Source of the DNA: Volvariella volvacea V23
Taxonomy: Eukaryota; Basidiomycota; Agaricomycetes; Agaricales; Pluteaceae
Length of the DNA: 64,000 bases
Direction of reading: 5' to 3'
Assembly (NCBI GenBank): GCA_000349905.1
Contig: KB722738.1
Coordinates: 189,790-253,789 of the forward strand
The position numbers were made by a program, and so were the translations under genes. Position 1 is the stretch's first letter. Each line of letters opens with the position of its first letter. The notes under the pieces were generated by a model that saw nothing but the letters and a program-made list of their open reading frames with translations, was not told the origin of the DNA and did not search any database. Positions 25,490 to 37,700 of the stretch are shown piece by piece.

Positions 25490-27891
25490 CTATGCTGCAG
25501 GGGAGTACAGTTTGACGAGAAGTGGTAATTGACTTTTGCCCTTTGGATCTGATTTCAACAAAGGCCTTTGAACCATAGACGTCTTCTTCATGATATCCGA
25601 GGCGGGAACGGCTAATTCGAATTCAAAAGCACGGACAAGGGTGAATAATAATGCTTTCATTCTGCATCGCAAGTTTGTCAGTCGTATAAATCTTTGAGCA
25701 TACCAGATAGGCAACCCACTCGACGAGAGAGAATCGATATCCAATGCAAGCACGAGGTCCACCGAGGAACGTGAGTTGGTTGCCCCACATTCCCGGGACT
25801 GAAGATGTAGCCTCAGGCAGGGATTCCCAGCGCTCGGGTCTATGAGGTCCACAACGTCAATTGACACAATAAAAATAGCAGAAGGCAGGATTACTCGCCT
25901 GAATTCCAATGCGTCCTCTCCCCAGATTTCTTTCGCGCGATTTATAGCAAAAATAGGGAGAAAGATGACTTGGCCTTTGGGAACTCTGCAACAACGTTAT
26001 GCTCAGCTTAATCTAGAAGAAGACACAAATCCGTACGTGATACTATCTCTCAAAACTCCTTGAGGGTCCTTGAATGGCGTACCAAGCGGTAGGACATCTT
26101 CTCGAACAGTTGTTCGGACAGTTGTAGGAACTGGTGCATGAACTCGCAGGGTTTCACGCACCACTGCATCGAGATAGGGGAGGCTATTCAATGTATCCAT
26201 AGTAGGGTTATCAGTTGAGATGGAAAGCAGTTCTTCCCGCAGCTTGCTTTGCACGCGGGGGTTGCAGCATAGTGCATATAGAGCCCATGTGGTAGCCGTA
26301 CTACATAACGATCAATCAATTCGATAGCTGGAACTGGTCAAGTTGTGGGCTTACCTTGTCGTTTCGTGACCAGCAGCGAGGAAAGTAGGAACCTCTGTGG
26401 CATTATCACTAATACGGTTTGACAGGAAAAGCAGGTAAGACATACGCGCAAGAACATCCTCATCTTTCATCCTCTGACTTTCAGGCAACTCTGTCGACAT
26501 ATTCGCTCGAACTAACAAGGAGAGCAAATCGCGACGTCGGTTCTTTTCGTCCAAGGAACCTTTGTTGTCTGCAACGGCGTTTTTGCTCTCTTGCAAAAGT
26601 TGATTCCCTATGCGCATCATGGTTTGTCGAGCTTGTCGAGTCTCAACCGAGCGATCTGTAGGCTAAGTACACCAGTGATTTCAATACCTCACACGAACCA
26701 GCAGTTCCACGATGCTCACCAGAAACCGTAACGCCGGGAAGAGACCTCTGAGGAGGGGGAGTAGCTGTAGCCCCTTGCTAGGATTAAGCAAGACCGCGAA
26801 AGCCTCATTCAGCTCATTTGGTTTGGAATTAGGTCGTAAGTTATCAAAGTGATAATTGAACCCTATGCCAAACCATCATCAGTCACCATCATAGAGATAT
26901 CGCTACCATCGTATGCATACCTGCAAGACCGATGACATCGAGGGTCATCCTGCTGAGCCACGAAAGTACATCTATGGTCGCAACTCCGCCTTGCTTGATG
27001 CTTTCACCTTCCCAAATGTCTCTGAGCTACAAAATTTAGTTGGCTGATCCCAAGTTATATTGCAATAAAGGGGTCATACTTGAATAGATTTCTCCACGAA
27101 TATTTCGGTCAGCTCTCGTATTTGGGCCGCTCCGAACGCAGGGTTCTGGGCAATCACTTTCAGCCACGCGCTTCAAGTAACCAGGGATGACAACTATACC
27201 ATAATTTTGCGCTAATAGAAACTCATTAGCTCCAAAGACGATAGTCCAGTAACCAAGGCAAATAGCATACCTGCTGCTTATGCTTATCTTCTTCCGTCAC
27301 AAGTAGACCTGACGCCCAAGCCCGGTCAAACCAAAATTCTAGCATCGAAAACGAGAGCTGCGACAAACCATTTCCAACGATCTCACTCAACATAAACCGG
27401 GCTTGCTCAGGCTTTTGGTAAGTGTAGCTATTCATCAAAATATGGTTGAGTGCCTTGGGATCTGCGACGAATAATCGAGAAGTCTATAACATAACCACGA
27501 TCAATGTAAGCCAAGTCACCAGAACCAGAACAAATCGACGCACTCCCAAGAACCCCTTGCATATGACGACATTCCCATATTCCTTCACCCACTTGTCAGG
27601 CTGGTCTCCGTTTTCCTATAGCAACCAATCCAGTCCAATCCAACAGACAAACCAAACCCCGCCGTCACCGTTCAACTTAAGCGATACTCTCACCACGATG
27701 GCTTGGGCATAGCAACTCACGATTTCAACCAACTCCTGCAAATTGCCCCAAATCCAGTTCCAGCTCTTCGGCCCAGGCAGGACTCGTAGCGGCGAAGTCC
27801 TGTCCTTGTAATAAAACCTAGCCAGGCGATATAACCCGTAGAGTACAAGTGTCGCGGACAGCGGTCCTGGTAGCCGTGCGATGACAGACAT
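25490..27891 (-). CDS. Cytochrome P450 monooxygenase, 540 aa, 14 exons
   Basis: Membrane-anchored haem monooxygenase. Exons: 27721-27891, 27544-27615, 27369-27483, 27271-27308, 27200-27211, 27080-27145, 26921-27026, 26720-26862, 26446-26662, 26355-26394, 26037-26300, 25899-25985, 25720-25839, 25490-25661; the sum is 1623 nt and all phases close. An N-terminal hydrophobic anchor is followed by the proline hinge [14 protein letters not shown]. Then come the I-helix [10 protein letters not shown], the ExxR motif ETLR, the PERF-type EFRPERW and the haem loop [13 protein letters not shown] with its cysteine ligand. Exon 5 is only 12 nt (RKIM) and intron 12 starts GC rather than GT. The ending [17 protein letters not shown] resembles fungal clans with broad or unknown substrates; I cannot name the CYP family or substrate. 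It is the last gene before the desert. Confidence 0.92.
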
Positions 27892-28445
27892 AGTTCCCCC
27901 TCGGTGGAAATTGCCGCTTCAAGTCTGTAATAGACGCAAGAAGAGGTGAAAAAGAAAAGCAGTTATAGAGCGCTTGAAGGTCCTTGGTCGCCGCCTTCTT
28001 CGAATGACCTAGTGAGTGAACCACGATGCCAGCAGATTTTTAATGCACAGTCGCTGCTGAGAGCGCGCAGTTCCCGTCTCAAGGGGAGCCTAGGGGATGA
28101 TGAGAGTACGACAACAAGCCAGGCATCGTGTAATATTGATTGAAGGCATCAACTGCAAGTGGAATAGAGCGTTGTCAGCACAGCCCGTCTCTCGGTGAAA
28201 TTAACGGCATTAGTACATTCTCATTACAAAGTGCCGTACAACCGACAATCAACATCAACTTCGAATACTACAAGATAGGATAGTGATGGAATACACAGAC
28301 TGTACTTTTGTGCCTCACCAGGCCTAATATCGTACAGGCATACAAGAAGCAAGCACACAAAATAAAGGCGCATACCAGATAAAGCAATGCCACGCAAATG
28401 ATCCCAACAACTAGAACCTCATCACCATTAGTATTCTTGTGTGAC
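27892..28445. other. Spacer between P450 start and catalase end
   Basis: This 554-bp stretch lies upstream of the P450 start and downstream of the catalase stop, both genes on the minus strand. It should hold the P450 promoter and 5' leader and the catalase 3' end. Short open frames (27946-28143 plus, 28268-28462 minus) have no recognisable product. I saw no clear TATA word close to the P450 start. Confidence 0.5.
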
Positions 28446-31158
28446 TTAGTACGCGACACCACTAGTCAATCCCTTCATCTCCCGTTCCCAGCATCTGTGC
28501 TGACTAACCTCATACGCGAAATTCGCCACAAATCCCTTGTCAGATCCACGTGCGATCGACAATACATCCGTGGCAGCGGCAGCGAGATCATACTTGCCCG
28601 TCGTAACGACTCCATGGGAAGTGACCACTTCGTTGCTAGTCAGGTCAGCCGCTGTCTTGATCTCGGAAAGCGATAAAACTTGTTGGACGAAGGTGGCACC
28701 TAGGAACATAGATAAAAAGTAAGCGTGACAGCAAGCAGGTGGCGTCTCAAGCTAACGAGTGACAGGTGTGGGGGTGGGTTGACAGAAACTCACCTTCGCC
28801 AATAGCGCCAATAGTCTTACAATGACCGAACGCTTCTCTAATCCAATGGACAGCTCTTCCGTTAGCCGTCAACGCCTTGGCGTGATCAGCGCCAGACGGG
28901 ACGAAGATTGCATCAAACAGAGTCGATCTCTGTCCCTCATATGGGTAATCCGCCACCAAAGCAGCTTCACCCATACCCAACTTTGTACCTCCAGCAGACT
29001 GAACTTTGCCTCGACGCGGACCAATGATGAATGTCAGAGCCTTCGCACTAGACAAGGCTGCGCGCACACCCTCAACTTCGGTGGCATTGAACCCGTCAGC
29101 GACAAGAATGGCGATGCGGCGAGAAACAATCGTGGGCTTCTTAGGGGTGTAGTAAACTTGAGACAGGGCAGCGCTGGTCTTCCCATGATTTGGTCGAGCG
29201 GGGGATTCGGGAACCGTTCCGTCAATTCTCAATGCGACGCGTTTAGCAAGATCGAAGTCGATATTATTCAGGATCTTAGTGTAGGTCTTGTAGACTTGAG
29301 GATCGTCGCAGTGGGAAAGCTCGAATGAGATCCCACCGACCAGGTGTTCCTTCTCATGTTGGCTGAGAGAGTTATAGAACAGCTGAGCTTGATTGAAGTG
29401 TTCTTGGAACTTTGCGCCCCGAGCTCGTTGCTTGACACCAGACACGTTTTCAGGATAGCTAAGATGCGAACATGTCAATATGTCTGTAATTGATACTTGA
29501 ATAATTGGCTGACTCGTAATAACCTCCTTCAGAGGTGGGCTGTGGAGCACCCCATCCACGTCGATTGGGCCAATAGTTGATCGACCCTGGTACGATACGG
29601 TGTTGCTGCTGACCACCACGATGATGGTTCATGACAGGACATACAGGCCTATTAATAGGAAGCTGAAGAAAGGAGTGGTTACGACACACACACTATGATA
29701 CATCGACACTGCCTACCTGTTCCCAGTTGACACCCAGCCTCGTGATCTGCGTATCGAAGTAGGAGAAATTTCGTCCTTGTAAGAGAGGATCGTCACTAAA
29801 CCCGATCCCCGGCACGACATGGCTCGTGCAAAACGCAGCTTGTTCAACCTCTGGGAAGAACTCGTCGACAGTGCGGTTCAGAACCATCTCTCCAATGGGT
29901 TGGAGAGGGACAAGTTCCTCTGGCCAAACCTTGGTGGCATCAAGGATATCGAAATCGAAGTCATGTTCGTGTGCTTCGTCGATGACCTGAATCGCGAAGG
30001 TCCACTTAGGATGACACCCATTTTCGATCGCTTCCTGCAGGTCCTTTCGGTGGAAATCTAACGTAAATTAGTGGTTTAACGTTCTTTTTACCTCCGAAGT
30101 GCAGTGCCGACTATACCCACCTGGATCCTGACCCCCTATTTTGAGGGCTTCATCCCACATGAGACTGTGCACACCTAACTCAGGGATCCAGTGGAATTTC
30201 ACGAAATGCCGTTTGCCCTGAGCGTTGATGAGAGTGAAGGTATTCACACCGAAACCCTGCATCATTCTGAAAGACCGCGGGATACCTGATCAAACGAAAT
30301 TTAAGTCTTTAACATTTGCACATGTGATTGCATACATACCTCTATCTGACATGACCCACATCACCATGTGGGCAGCTAAAAATCACAGCAACTCGGTATA
30401 TGCGATCAAGACGACAAATCAGACTCACTCTCCGGCTGCAGACCCGCGAAATCCCAGAAGTTGTTGTGAGCACTCTGGCCCTGAGGGACTTCATTGTTGG
30501 GCTCTGGCTTGACAGCGTGGATTATATCAGGGAATTTGACGGCATCCTGTATGAAGAAGACAGGAATGTCGTTCCCTACGATGTCCCAGTTCCCTTCTTG
30601 CGTGTACAACTTGACTGCGAAGCCGCGGACATCGCGTACAGTGTCCTAGTATCCTGGTAAGACAAGCAGGTATGGCAAGGTAAAAGGGAACAACTTACAG
30701 CACTGCCCTTTGACCCCTGAACAGTACTGAAGCGGACGAAAACAGGAGTCGTCCGGCTCGGGTCAGTCAAGACCGGAGCGTAAGTATACTTGGATGCTCG
30801 ATCGTCGAACACCTTGAAATAGCCATGAGCACCAGCGCCACGAGCGTGGACCACTCGTTCAGGGATGCGCTCATGGTCAAATCGATGGATTTTTTCTCTG
30901 GAAATTTGGTCCTCGAGGAGAGAAGGACCTGCATTGCCCTTGGTCACTTTGAGCCTGAAGGGCCCATCAGGTCGGGAAATGATGACGACGGTGAAATGGA
31001 ATGACGCACCAGTCATCGGTATTTGGTATTTTTACGCCATGATCCGTGGTAAGCTTGGTTTTATCAGCCTCAACTGTGTCCTTTTGTAAATCAGCGACTT
31101 TCGCTGTGGAGGTTAAGCCTTCGAAGGCGTGCTTGGCAGTAGAGGCTACACCGCTCAT
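28446..31158 (-). CDS. Large-subunit catalase with C-terminal DJ-1/PfpI-like domain, 743 aa
   Basis: Haem enzyme that dismutates hydrogen peroxide. Exons: 31010-31158, 30699-30954, 30429-30645, 30340-30375, 30121-30285, 29717-30057, 29514-29662, 28794-29458, 28446-28699; 2232 nt, all phases closed. The catalytic His lies in [14 protein letters not shown], the distal-side Asn region is [14 protein letters not shown], and the haem-ligand Tyr is in [14 protein letters not shown]. After about residue 560 comes the extra domain typical of large-subunit catalases, starting [11 protein letters not shown] and ending near QHRCWERE. No secretion signal is evident at the N-terminus ([14 protein letters not shown]), so I expect an intracellular enzyme. 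It is divergent from the lipoyl-like gene, with about 830 bp between starts. Confidence 0.95.
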
Positions 31159-31989
31159 GATGGTAGAGAGACAGAAACACTTTGTGCTCCGCCATGGCCT
31201 CCAGACATGTTAAACACTGGATCCTAGACATCATCACCACAAACGTCAGAGCAGGATTTTGGATATCGCGCCTGCGACACAGCAGGCGTCATTGATCACG
31301 TGCGGCCATAACTCCAGACGTCGGGAGTTGGTCGGTGCTGCACGGGTGCTTCGATAACCCAGGCAGACCTCGAACGAAGGGGATGTGTATCAGATCTCAA
31401 AGACCTCCAGAATATGTATTTAACCTCAAACGGCCGACTCAAGGATGTGCCAGGACTATAGTTGGGCCGTCAGCGGCGCACTGTATATGGTATGGTTACG
31501 CACGTTATTTGCTTTCTTCCTGACGATCGGACATGCGATCACCATGCCGTGCGGGGTATCTAGGACCCACAGCAGATACATTGTCCCAGTGACTGTGCTA
31601 ACCGATACGCCATGCTGCTGGAGTATTGTGCCAATGGACAAGGTATGGTGCAGTGGCAGGCTGGTGGACGGCTGTGGACTGCCTGTGGACTTGGGCGTGG
31701 CGCTCGGTGCACGGAGCTAACCATAAGAGGACCGGAGAATTCCAGGGGGTTAGACACTGTCGGAGGCTCGGGGGAAGGCCTGTGGAGATATCAAGTGCTT
31801 CAGACCATCCACTTCGGAATACGGTTGCAGTGAAAGTGACAGATGTTTAGCGAGACGGAAGTGGTTGGCATGTTGATATGATATCTACTTGGATGAGCAT
31901 ATGAAAGCAAGATTGACCGGTAAGCAATCTAGCCGTTGGGTTTAAAAGGAGGGCGGGGTTGGGCTGCTGCAGGGCAACGGGATTATGAT
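31159..31989. promoter_or_regulatory. Shared upstream region of catalase and lipoyl-like gene
   Basis: The two genes are transcribed away from each other, so this interval must contain both promoters and leaders. I saw no protein-coding frame worth calling. An AGGGG word of stress-element type occurs near 31378 and a TTTAAAAGG word near 31940, but neither is statistically notable. The promoter assignment rests only on gene orientation. Confidence 0.45.
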
Positions 31990-33455
31990 ATGAACACGTT
32001 GCGAAGTCATTACCTAAAACGATCTAATGCCCTCGGATCTCCTTCTTCCTTTCTTGCTACCACCTCCTCCATTAAAGCTGGCCTCTTGCCAATCCGTTCC
32101 TTCATTTCTTGCCATCAAGCTTTCAGCTCTGGAGGCCATTACCCAGCCCGAGTTCGACACAATCCGCTTCTCAAGCTTCTGGCCAACATGACCACCCGAC
32201 CTATTAGCACCATCACACGGATCGCCGCACGCTCCTCCAGCGTACCCCCGCCCATCGTTACCACCAATCCCAAGCGACGTGAGTTCTTGTCTTACCCTGG
32301 TCACGCTCCACAGGTGTTGACGGTGCCCTGCGACCCAGTGGTCCACGAGTCCCGAGCCCAACATGCCATCAGGATGCCTGTCATGTCGCCGTTCTTAACT
32401 GAATGCACCATCAGGCGTTGGGCCAAAAAAGAAGGAGAGCCATTCTACCCAGGGGATGTTCTCCTACAGATTGTGCGCCTCTCTCTCCTCTGTTATTGCT
32501 CTGACTCACTCCCATCACAACATATATTTAGGAATCGGATATTGCCACAATTGATGTCCCAGCGGAAAATGCGGGGATAATTGCAAAAATATTGGTACGC
32601 CACCCCGCTCCAACCAGGCACCACTGTGCTGAACACCACGAACAGATTCCAGACGGCACAACCGTCCCATTCGAACAGATCATCGCACTCGTTGCTAGAG
32701 ACTCTCAAGAGTATGCGCGTCTGCGTGCGCAGACGCAATTGCAGTCCCCACCCACCCCACCTGCCTTTACGCCTTCAACCCTATCGCCCAGGCGTTCCTC
32801 ATCACCACCCCCATACGATCAACCCGTATCTCCAAGCACACCCACCTCATCAACCTCGTCGCCTCGTACTCCTGTTACTCGGCGTTCCCCATTCCGCTAC
32901 CAGACGCATATAACCACCAGCCCGAGTCCCCCTCCCCCTATTCACAATACAGCAGGAGCTGTTCGTGGCATGGTAACTAACCACGTTAGATCAATGACCT
33001 TGCCGGGTCCATCATCTCCGTCATCCTCTTCAATGCCTAGATCCTTCATCCCATCACCAAGACGGAATACAATCTCATTCTCAACCACCACTAACAGCAC
33101 CAATATCTCAACTGGTCAGAACACTCTTAGAAGCCGCGCATCTCGTGAGAGTTTCCTCATCTCTGAGGATCAATGGAAGGTTGGTATAGGGTTCTCCTGT
33201 TGCCCCTTACCCTTCTCTTCTCCGTTCCCCGCCATCTGCCTATTGTTCCTGTGACACCTCAGATGCTGATGCCGCCTATCTCCTCACACAGCAGGAATTA
33301 GACGGACCGAGTATCCGAAGAATCATCGTCAACAATCTCTCGCGCAACTCACCAGGTATGCTACGTGTCGTCTATTCTCAGTAGCCTCGTTTACTTATCA
33401 TTTAACAATCGTAGAAGAACAATCTCCACAGGAATACTTTGAGGGCATCCTTTAA
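31990..33455 (+). CDS. Lipoyl-like domain protein lacking the lipoyl lysine, 405 aa
   Basis: Exons 31990-32472, 32532-32594, 32646-33183, 33263-33355, 33415-33455; phases close to 405 aa. The first ATG gives a Ser/Arg-rich, acid-poor leader like a mitochondrial presequence; an internal ATG at 32188 is an alternative. The lipoyl/biotinyl fold starts MPVMSPFLTECTIRRWAKKE and runs through GEPFYPGDVLLQI, resembling the first domain of pyruvate dehydrogenase E2 and E3-binding protein. At the hairpin where those enzymes read E-T/S-D-K-A, this protein reads ESDIATIDV (codon ATT), so the lysine that carries lipoate is absent. A Ser/Pro/Thr-rich linker follows, then LDGPSIRRIIVNNLSRN, which might be a remnant subunit-binding segment. 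No acyltransferase domain is present. The closest call is a PDX1/E3BP-related or single-hybrid-motif protein of unknown role. Confidence 0.8.
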
Positions 33456-34718
33456 CCCTATCCATCACACATCACCATCGATAACGGCATCCACCTCCAC
33501 GCCTCGCGACTTCGCACCAACGCACCAACGCAACGCATCTTGTTCCTAATCCTAATTCTTACCCATCTTTCTTCCTGTTCCTGATCGAACCTGGGCCTTG
33601 CTGTTGATAGTTTCCTATTTCATTTCTGATTGCCTTTGCCTCGCCCCGCCTCGCCTTGGTCCTTGCTTCTTAACTGGTAACATAACGACATATCTATTTC
33701 CTGTCGTTGTTGCCATCTCATCGGTACTAGAAGTGCCTCCATTTTCTTAGGGCATGCTGTTCATATAGTTTAGTTTGTATGTGAGCTTCTTGGAATTATG
33801 CACAACCGCATAATAATATGTACATTCCTGTAAATCCGGTAGATGCCACATAAGCACGGATCAGTATTTAAAGAAAGTCTCATTAAATGTACATCTGTGC
33901 ACTACATACACGCTAAATATCATCAATACCGCTGTACAACTTCCCCTGCTTGGACATGTAAACGTACGAAACTGACACAGACAGCAGCGCTGATCATGGG
34001 TCACCTGAACATCCACCCACACGACATTTGAATTTGATGATCCACACCTGAGCATTGTGCACGTCCGCTCGCCCGGAAATGAACACCCAACTCCGCCTTG
34101 GTACAGCACGATGCAGAAAGAGTCCTTCAGGCGTGTCGGATTTTGACGTTTGTGGTCTAGTGTCAGTACCCTTCGTCAACAGCTAAGCACTGCATACAAA
34201 ATCAAGTCAAGGTCAGCATTCAGGTTCTACGTATGGGGCATCGAAAGAATCAAAGCACCAAGCCGGAGAGAGACGAAAATAGGTTAGAACGGCGTGTAGA
34301 TAGCATTGGGATATGTTTATTCATATACCCATGCTGCTCCCGATGGTGCTACTACCACTGCAGGCATTCATTTTATAGCTCTTAGCACACAGCTCCACTC
34401 TCGGTCGCAGATCCACACAACCACCAACAATAGAAGGTGAAGACCAGAAAGATGAAATCATGTGGGTGATTATGTGAATCACCGCTGGGCGCAAATAAAC
34501 ATAAAAAGCAACGTAGTGGGAGCGATAAAGCCATGAAAAATGACAAGATCATGACATGACAGCATCCCGGTAATCCGATGGTGGTCACAAGACCACGGAC
34601 GTTCCAGCCATACTCACGCACACATTCGCGCCCCTCTTGCATCAATAGTAGACAGCATAAAGGGCGAGAGGCCAGAACAAGGGAAATAGAGAGAATGGTA
34701 TAGTGCGTGAAATGTCAT
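33456..34718. other. Convergent spacer between lipoyl-like gene and RAD1
   Basis: Both flanking genes end here, so it should hold two 3' untranslated regions. Frames of up to about 87 codons on either strand (for example 34382-34645 minus) show no family resemblance. The RAD1 reading could in principle splice at 34730 into this region, because the GTAAGT that forms its last codons is also a good donor. Confidence 0.5.
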
Positions 34719-37700
34719 TTAGGAACTTACCCGGAACTCGATAAACGCAGCGATTCCTTCTCCACCTGCACTTCCACCTCCGGCGAGACCTCGTGGTTTG
34801 TTGGATGTTGGCATAAGGAATTGAAGGCTCAACAAACCACTTTCGTCTATGCGGAGTGAGGTTTTGGTGGAAGTTTGCAAGGCCCGAAGGGCGCGCGAGA
34901 TGTGTGAGTATCTGTACCTGTTAGTGGAGAGGGGTTAGTTAGGAACCACCCCGGAATTTCTCGAGTACATGACGGAATGACGTTGGAACAAGGATAGTGG
35001 AGGAATACGAGGTGACACTGCACCGCTGGAAAAGGGTCCGTGGGTCATGTGCAACAGGTCAATGCAAACAAGTATGATGATGCCCAAATAGAGCAGTAAT
35101 AATCGTCTCGTGCAAAGGGGGATCAGCGGTCCAATTCTGGCATGGTGAACGAGTGTTGTAGGCTCCACGGTTGAAAGACACAGTAGCACGAAACGGGTAT
35201 CAAGGTGTGGAACGCAAAATGCAAAAACGCTCCCTTATCATGGTAGGTCTGGAGCAGAGGCGCCACAACGCCTGGAGTTGGCACGCGCAAAGAAGAGTGG
35301 ATACGCCTCCCCACGGGCGAAAAGTAGAATAGACGAAAGATATAAATGGATAAAAGGATCCACGCACGTGAAGCTAACTTCTCTTTTGCATTCAAACGTT
35401 TCAAGCACCTCGCGGTCGTTTGGGTAGTCCATCTAACAATACCAAAGGTTGAAATGAATAGATGAGATGTGTCATTAGATGATATGAGAAGCGTGTCAGA
35501 TATCCCCATGGAGCGATGTAGGGAAGAGACGCGTATAATGATAGCAATTGTTACCCATCGATCCGCCGAATGGGGAGCGATAAAAATAAGCGGGGCATGG
35601 TAGATGATAGATGCCACAAATTAAGAACGAGATACGTACCTCTGTGCTACCAAAGGTCCCATCAGCTTGTATGCGCAGCATTGGTTGGGCATCCCGAAGT
35701 GGTCCACGCCGTCTTCCTTGTGCGGCGCCTGCTTGTGCTGCAGGAGGTGGATTGCCTATGAAGGTCAGTTTCTCACATGAGGGATCGAGTTCGGATAGGG
35801 CATCTCGGAGCCATGAGGACTGCCACGAATCGTCAATGAGCGTGATGCGAAGTCTGGCCGATTCTAGACATCACTGACTTTCAGAATTATTTTCAGAACC
35901 CTGATCGTATATACACATCTGAGCCCGTGATCACAACTGCGAGGAGAAAGAAGATGCATACAACTGTTCATTATCAAGTTCTAGCTCAAGCCTGGGTTCT
36001 GGGTCGAAAGTGGTGATTTCGCATGTGGTTGTGGGTCCTGAAGCATCCTCAGCGCTGTCAATTTAACAAAGCCGCAGATCAGTAAAACACCAATCACGCC
36101 AAAGAAAAAAATGCATGTACATATGGAAACACCACGGAGAAAATGAAAAGGGGGAAAGATAAGCATTAGACTTACATGATAAGTGTAAGGGGATGGCCAG
36201 GTCCCGCATAGGACATCCGCATCCCCGTTCGTTTCTCTGATCCACTCCCAAAATATTGATCAATTGGCCCTCTTCCGCGTGCACCACCACCATCTTTATC
36301 ACCACTATCTTCATCTGAATTCCCACCTCCAGGTCTTTTCCATCTCTTATGCGAGCTACCGCCGCTACTCGCTGTGCCGGCCGTGCCAAAGATGTTCAGG
36401 CATTCAATAATAGTGTTTAACGGGACCTCAAACGCGGCGTTGTCTATTTCGTCTTCATCAATTTGAGACTGTTGGGAAGGAAGATTCCGATGTCGAGGGT
36501 TCTCTGAATGATAGGCGTACTCGTCAAAGATCTCCGCGAAAATGTAGGCGGTGCCTTGGATATCCGAACCACGATGCGTAGTACAAGCGAGGTGATGCGT
36601 AACAGGGATTCAGTATCGTTGTTTCAAGTCCAAGGTATCGCACATCAGGCATTTTTTTTTTTTTTTTTAATCTATTAACGGTTGCCTTGCAGCGGACCGA
36701 GCTCACCGAAGTACATGGCGAGACTGACTACGGTAGCTAATAAAAAGGGAAGAAGCTGGCTCTGGGGGTGTGAAATGGAGGAAAGGGAATGGTAGGGGGG
36801 AATGGGTTTCGTTATGAGGGACCCAGCGCAACGACTAACCCCCACCCCTGCGAATACGTCTCTACGGGGCAGGCCAGTACCGATAGGCGGAGACGGTACG
36901 TATACCATCGTGCCGAGGTCTGCGAAAGTGAATACCGAGTTGAATCGGCGGGGGAGGCGTACCAAACGACCTAGGGTCTCCCTAACTGGGTAACTAAAAC
37001 TACGCGGGCGACCGGCGGACCGATCTCCCTATAAGGTGAGCCGCGCGAGGTGTGGGTCGGGCGAAACGGAAACTCCGCCCTTCCTAATAGGTAAGCGTAG
37101 CAAAGCGGGCGGGAGCAAATGGCCCCCTCCCCGGTAGGTAACGGTACTCCTATAAACTATGTAAAAGTGTAAATAGGGTAGATCAACAGAAACAGAAAAG
37201 AAAATAAAAATGTTCGCCGCGGAGGAATCTTGCGGTTACCCCCACAACCGACCCGAGTGGGTCCGGTGCCTTCCGTTCAGTTACCGATGGCCGCGTTGCT
37301 GATTGACCGCCGAACGATGAACCCCCAGGTAGGATGCCCTGTGCCACTTGGCGCCCCCTTGGGCGTGCCGCTTGCGTCATGATCGGCTGTGCGCGCCTGG
37401 GCGATGATCGCGCTTCACCTTCCATAGAGGTCAGCAACTAGCGGCCCACGCCCGGGCCTCCCTCCTATGGTGTGACTCACACGGCGGGCCACCGACTGGG
37501 TTGCTACTCCAGCGTTACCTACCGGGCTCCAATGCCCTTCTTCTCGGTGTATTTGTAGGGAGTTCTTGCAGTTGCATTTGAAAAGATCATTGGGCGGAGC
37601 GGGTCGATCTTCCCATGGGCTGGCCGGTCGAGTTTTTGGGGAAAACCCCTCGTCAAAGGGGCCTCGAGCAGGACCTGCGACTAGCGTCAGGCCCACCCGG

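Noticed and set aside
25490..27891. P450 as a truncated or broken gene
   Set aside because: The frame seems to stop at 26003 and lose its haem loop, but fourteen exons, including a 12-nt one and a GC-AG intron, join in phase to a complete 540-aa protein.
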